Below the pieces are notes generated by a model. That model was not told the DNA's origin and made no database searches. It saw only the letters and a list, made by a program, of their open reading frames with translations. Of a stretch of 15,345 bases of DNA, positions 13,254 through 15,345 are shown one piece after another. Source of the DNA: Peptoniphilus_A sp050943655 (GTDB lineage: Bacteria > Bacillota > Clostridia > Tissierellales > Peptoniphilaceae). Made by a program: the position numbers and the translations under genes. The stretch spans positions 1 through 15,345 of the forward strand of contig NZ_JBMNPQ010000034.1 of the NCBI RefSeq assembly GCF_050943655.1, written 5' to 3'. Positions within the stretch are counted from its first letter, which is position 1, and each line of letters opens with the position of its first letter.

Positions 13254-15104
13254 TTACATAAGTTTATTTATATCGCGAGCAAAGGCAATTGGGTCTTCGA
13301 TTTCAAGGCCTGCCATTAGTCTTGCTTGGTTATAAAGTATATTTGTGTATGTCTTAAAGAGTTCGTCGTCCTTGTCCTTGTACTCTTCTAGTTTTTCAAA
13401 AGCTGGGTGGTTTGGATTAATTTCCAAAACTTTTTCGGCAACCATTCCTGGGTTTCCTGGCATATTCTTTAGAGTTTTTTCCATTTCGATAGAAATTTCT
13501 CCGCGGCTTGATAAAAATGATGCGTCGTTTTTAAGGCTCTTATTTTCTTTTATCTCTACGACTTCATCTTTTAGGATGTCTTTCATCTTTTTAATTAAAT
13601 CAGAATCTTTTTTGTCAGCTTTTTCATCGTCTGTTGAAGTTTCGGAGATTGATTTAAATTTCTTATCATCATACTCTTGCAACACTTTAATCACAAATTC
13701 ATCAACTGGGTCTGTAAATACTAAAACTTCAAAGTCCTTGTCCATGAAAGATTTTATCTGTGGAAGCTCTTGTGCAGCCTCCGGTGAAGATGCATTTGCG
13801 TAGTAGATAAATTCTTGCTCTGGCTTAATTCTCTTCATGTATTCAGAAAGAGTTGTAACTTTATCCTTAGTTGATGGGAAGATGAATAAATCTTTTAGCT
13901 TATCTGCGTTTTGTCCAAAGTTTTCGTAAGCTCCAGATTTTAAAACTACGCCAAAGTTGTCGAAGAATTCTTTGTACTTATCTCTGTCGTCTTTTAATAG
14001 TCTCTTTAGTTCTTCCAAAACTTTCTTCTCAATATTTTTTCTAATTAAGTCGAGCTCTCTTGTTTTTTGGAGCATTTCACGAGATATATTTAGTGAAATA
14101 TCTTCAGAGTCGACTACACCTTTTACAAAAGATAGGTATGGTGGAAGAAGTTCTTCGCATCTATCCATAATTAGTACGCCGTTTGAATAAAGTTCAAGGC
14201 CGCGCTTGCTTTCGATGTTAAAGAAGTCATAAGGTCTTCTTGATGGGATATATAGTATTGCCTTAAAAGCAATCATTCCCTCGACGTTAATGTGGATGTG
14301 AGAAGTTGGATCTTCAAATCCAAAGTGTCTTTGTCTAAAGAACTCGTTGTAGTCTTCGTCTTTAAGTTCATTTTTATTTTTTCTCCACATTGGAACTGCT
14401 TGGTTTAGCACGTCGTCTTCGCGGTAAGTTTCAAATTTTGGATCTTCCATAGTGGAGTCTTCTGTCGGTCTTTTCTTTTCAACATTCATCTTGATTGGAT
14501 ATCTGATGTAGTTTGAATAGTGGGAGACTAAATCGCGAATCTTGTACTCGTCTAGGAACTCGTCATAATTGTAGTCCTCACTATTTTCTCTTAAGTATAG
14601 AGTAATTGATGTGCCGTGATTTTCTTTTTCGGCATCGCTAATTTCATATCCATCTGCACCTTTTGATGTCCACAAATGAGCTGCATCTTCTTTATAAGAT
14701 TTTGTCAAAACATCAATTTTATCTGCAACCATAAATGCAGAGTAAAATCCTACTCCGAACTGTCCAATTATTTCGTAGTCTTCAGATTTTTCGTTAGCTT
14801 TTTTAAATTCTTCTGAGCCAGACTTTGCAATTGTACCTAGGTTTTCGATTAACTCCTCTTCAGTCATTCCAATACCGTTGTCTTCAATTGTTAGAGTTCT
14901 CTTTTCTTTATCGGGAGTAATTCTTATAAAGTATTCGTCGTGATTAAATTTAACCTTATCGTCGTTAAGGGCGATGTAGTACATCTTGTCCATGGAGTCG
15001 CTGGCATTAGATATTAGTTCTCTTAAAAATATTTCTTTATTCGTATAAATTGAATGTATCATTAAATCCATTAATCTTTCAGTTTGAGCATTGAATTTTT
15101 TCAT
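13254..15104 (-). CDS. htpG: Molecular chaperone HtpG (bacterial Hsp90)
   Basis: ATP-dependent dimeric cytoplasmic chaperone. It has 616 residues, normal bacterial length. The N-terminal GHKL ATPase shows FLRELISNASDSMDK (26-40, with Glu29 and Asn33), DNGIGM (75-80), LGTIAKSG (89-96) and the lid/glycine motif GQFGVGFYSAF (114-124). The middle domain has WRKNKNEL, the FFNIESKRGLELYSNGVLI region and SFVKGVVDSEDISLNISREMLQ with the catalytic-loop arginine. The C-terminal dimerisation domain ends LYNQARLMAGLEIEDP...FARDINKLM. There is no long charged linker, as expected for bacteria. GGAAGGTGA precedes the ATG by 7-8 bases. It is a single-gene unit with a sigma-A promoter and a CIRCE-like operator, and ends in a hairpin derived from the local repeat. 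Confidence 0.98.
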   Translation of the reverse strand: MKKFNAQTERLMDLMIHSIYTNKEIFLRELISNASDSMDKMYYIALNDDKVKFNHDEYFIRITPDKEKRTLTIEDNGIGMTEEELIENLGTIAKSGSEEFKKANEKSEDYEIIGQFGVGFYSAFMVADKIDVLTKSYKEDAAHLWTSKGADGYEISDAEKENHGTSITLYLRENSEDYNYDEFLDEYKIRDLVSHYSNYIRYPIKMNVEKKRPTEDSTMEDPKFETYREDDVLNQAVPMWRKNKNELKDEDYNEFFRQRHFGFEDPTSHIHINVEGMIAFKAILYIPSRRPYDFFNIESKRGLELYSNGVLIMDRCEELLPPYLSFVKGVVDSEDISLNISREMLQKTRELDLIRKNIEKKVLEELKRLLKDDRDKYKEFFDNFGVVLKSGAYENFGQNADKLKDLFIFPSTKDKVTTLSEYMKRIKPEQEFIYYANASSPEAAQELPQIKSFMDKDFEVLVFTDPVDEFVIKVLQEYDDKKFKSISETSTDDEKADKKDSDLIKKMKDILKDEVVEIKENKSLKNDASFLSSRGEISIEMEKTLKNMPGNPGMVAEKVLEINPNHPAFEKLEEYKDKDDELFKTYTNILYNQARLMAGLEIEDPIAFARDINKLM

Positions 15105-15129
15105 ATTTCAAATCACCTTCCAAATATTA

Positions 15130-15156
15130 TTAGCACTCAAACAAGTGTATTGCTAA
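15130..15156 (-). promoter_or_regulatory. CIRCE operator (HrcA-binding) of htpG
   Basis: TTAGCACTC (15130-15138), nine bases, TATTGCTAA (15148-15156). One arm matches the CIRCE consensus fully; the other differs at two of nine positions (consensus GAGTGCTAA). It begins at the expected transcription start and ends 25 bases before the start codon, where HrcA can block transcription until heat shock. Confidence 0.85.
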
Positions 15157-15160
15157 TAAC

Positions 15161-15189
15161 AATATATAACTTTTCTCTCCTTTAGTCAA
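15161..15189 (-). promoter_or_regulatory. Sigma-A promoter of htpG
   Basis: On the minus strand TTGACT (15189-15184), a 17-bp spacer and TATATT (15166-15161). Transcription would begin near 15154, inside the CIRCE inverted repeat. Confidence 0.85.
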
Positions 15190-15345
15190 ATCATTCTTAA
15201 AGAATTTAAAAATAAATTAAAGCGTAAGGCTCTTTGTAAATAAATTTGATTTAAGGCGATGAAAATTAAATTAATAATGGAAAGGCAAGGGATAAAAATA
15301 AATTATGTGAAGAATTGGAAGATAAAAATAAATAAGGTGGAGACT
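15190..15345 (+). other. Right edge: upstream region of a gene beyond the window
   Basis: An open plus-strand frame begins at ATG 15259 (MKIKLIMERQ...) and runs off the edge, but its AAGG is only two bases from the ATG and the sequence is low in complexity. GATAAAAATAAAT occurs twice, near 15291-15303 and 15321-15333. The last bases contain GGTGGAG (15336-15342), a good ribosome site, so a plus-strand gene probably starts just past 15345 and the frame seen here may be only leader. Confidence 0.3.

Noticed and set aside
13345..13803. 152-residue frame opposite htpG, and the 77-residue frame at 13957-14190
   Set aside because: Serine- and leucine-rich antisense shadows of a highly conserved gene, without ribosome sites.
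1..15345. tRNA or rRNA genes
   Set aside because: No cloverleaf with a TTCGA-type T-loop or CCA end, and no conserved rRNA segments were seen on either strand.

Overview
The window is low-GC DNA with AGGAGG-type ribosome binding sites, sigma-A promoters, a yybS-gdpP-rplI-dnaB operon, a CIRCE operator on htpG and a TPP riboswitch on thiC. This points to a Bacillota (Firmicutes) chromosome. The small redox proteins, the SLH surface protein and the type I-C CRISPR repeat suggest an anaerobic cocci/clostridial lineage (Tissierellia/Peptoniphilaceae-like). That placement is inference, not something read directly from a marker gene.

Left edge (1-1720): the leader-distal end of a type I-C-like CRISPR array (last full repeat 40-71, degenerate terminal repeat 107-138, two 35-nt spacers). 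Then come an AT-rich gap, a secreted three-SLH-domain protein and a small basic protein. Next is thiC (1918-3246), preceded by a textbook promoter and a TPP riboswitch whose own 5' segment can pair with the terminator arm. Thus thiamine-pyrimidine synthesis is probably shut off by TPP through transcription termination.

Minus-strand block (3291-5635): two overlapping gene pairs, tpx-rlmH and a UPF0178/glutaredoxin-like fusion followed by a nitroreductase. Peroxide reduction, FMN-dependent reduction and a CPDC thioredoxin-fold domain form a small redox neighbourhood. The fusion gene carries a perfect AGGAGG inside the reading frame just before the second domain.

Plus-strand block (5794-11712): an LCP-family cell-wall polymer ligase with its own terminator, then yybS (DUF2232), gdpP (c-di-AMP phosphodiesterase), rplI (L9) and dnaB (replicative helicase), packed as one operon behind a perfect TATAAT -10 box.

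Right part (11713-15345): the most unusual region. Two ~166-bp, ~95% identical hairpin-forming elements (11744-11909 and 12836-13002) bracket a pair of translationally coupled small membrane protein genes of unknown function. A third, decayed element forms the htpG terminator. The first element lies between dnaB and its real terminator, and a 17-bp sequence containing the dnaB stop codon is repeated on both sides of it. The window closes with htpG on the minus strand, controlled by a sigma-A promoter and a slightly degenerate CIRCE (HrcA operator).
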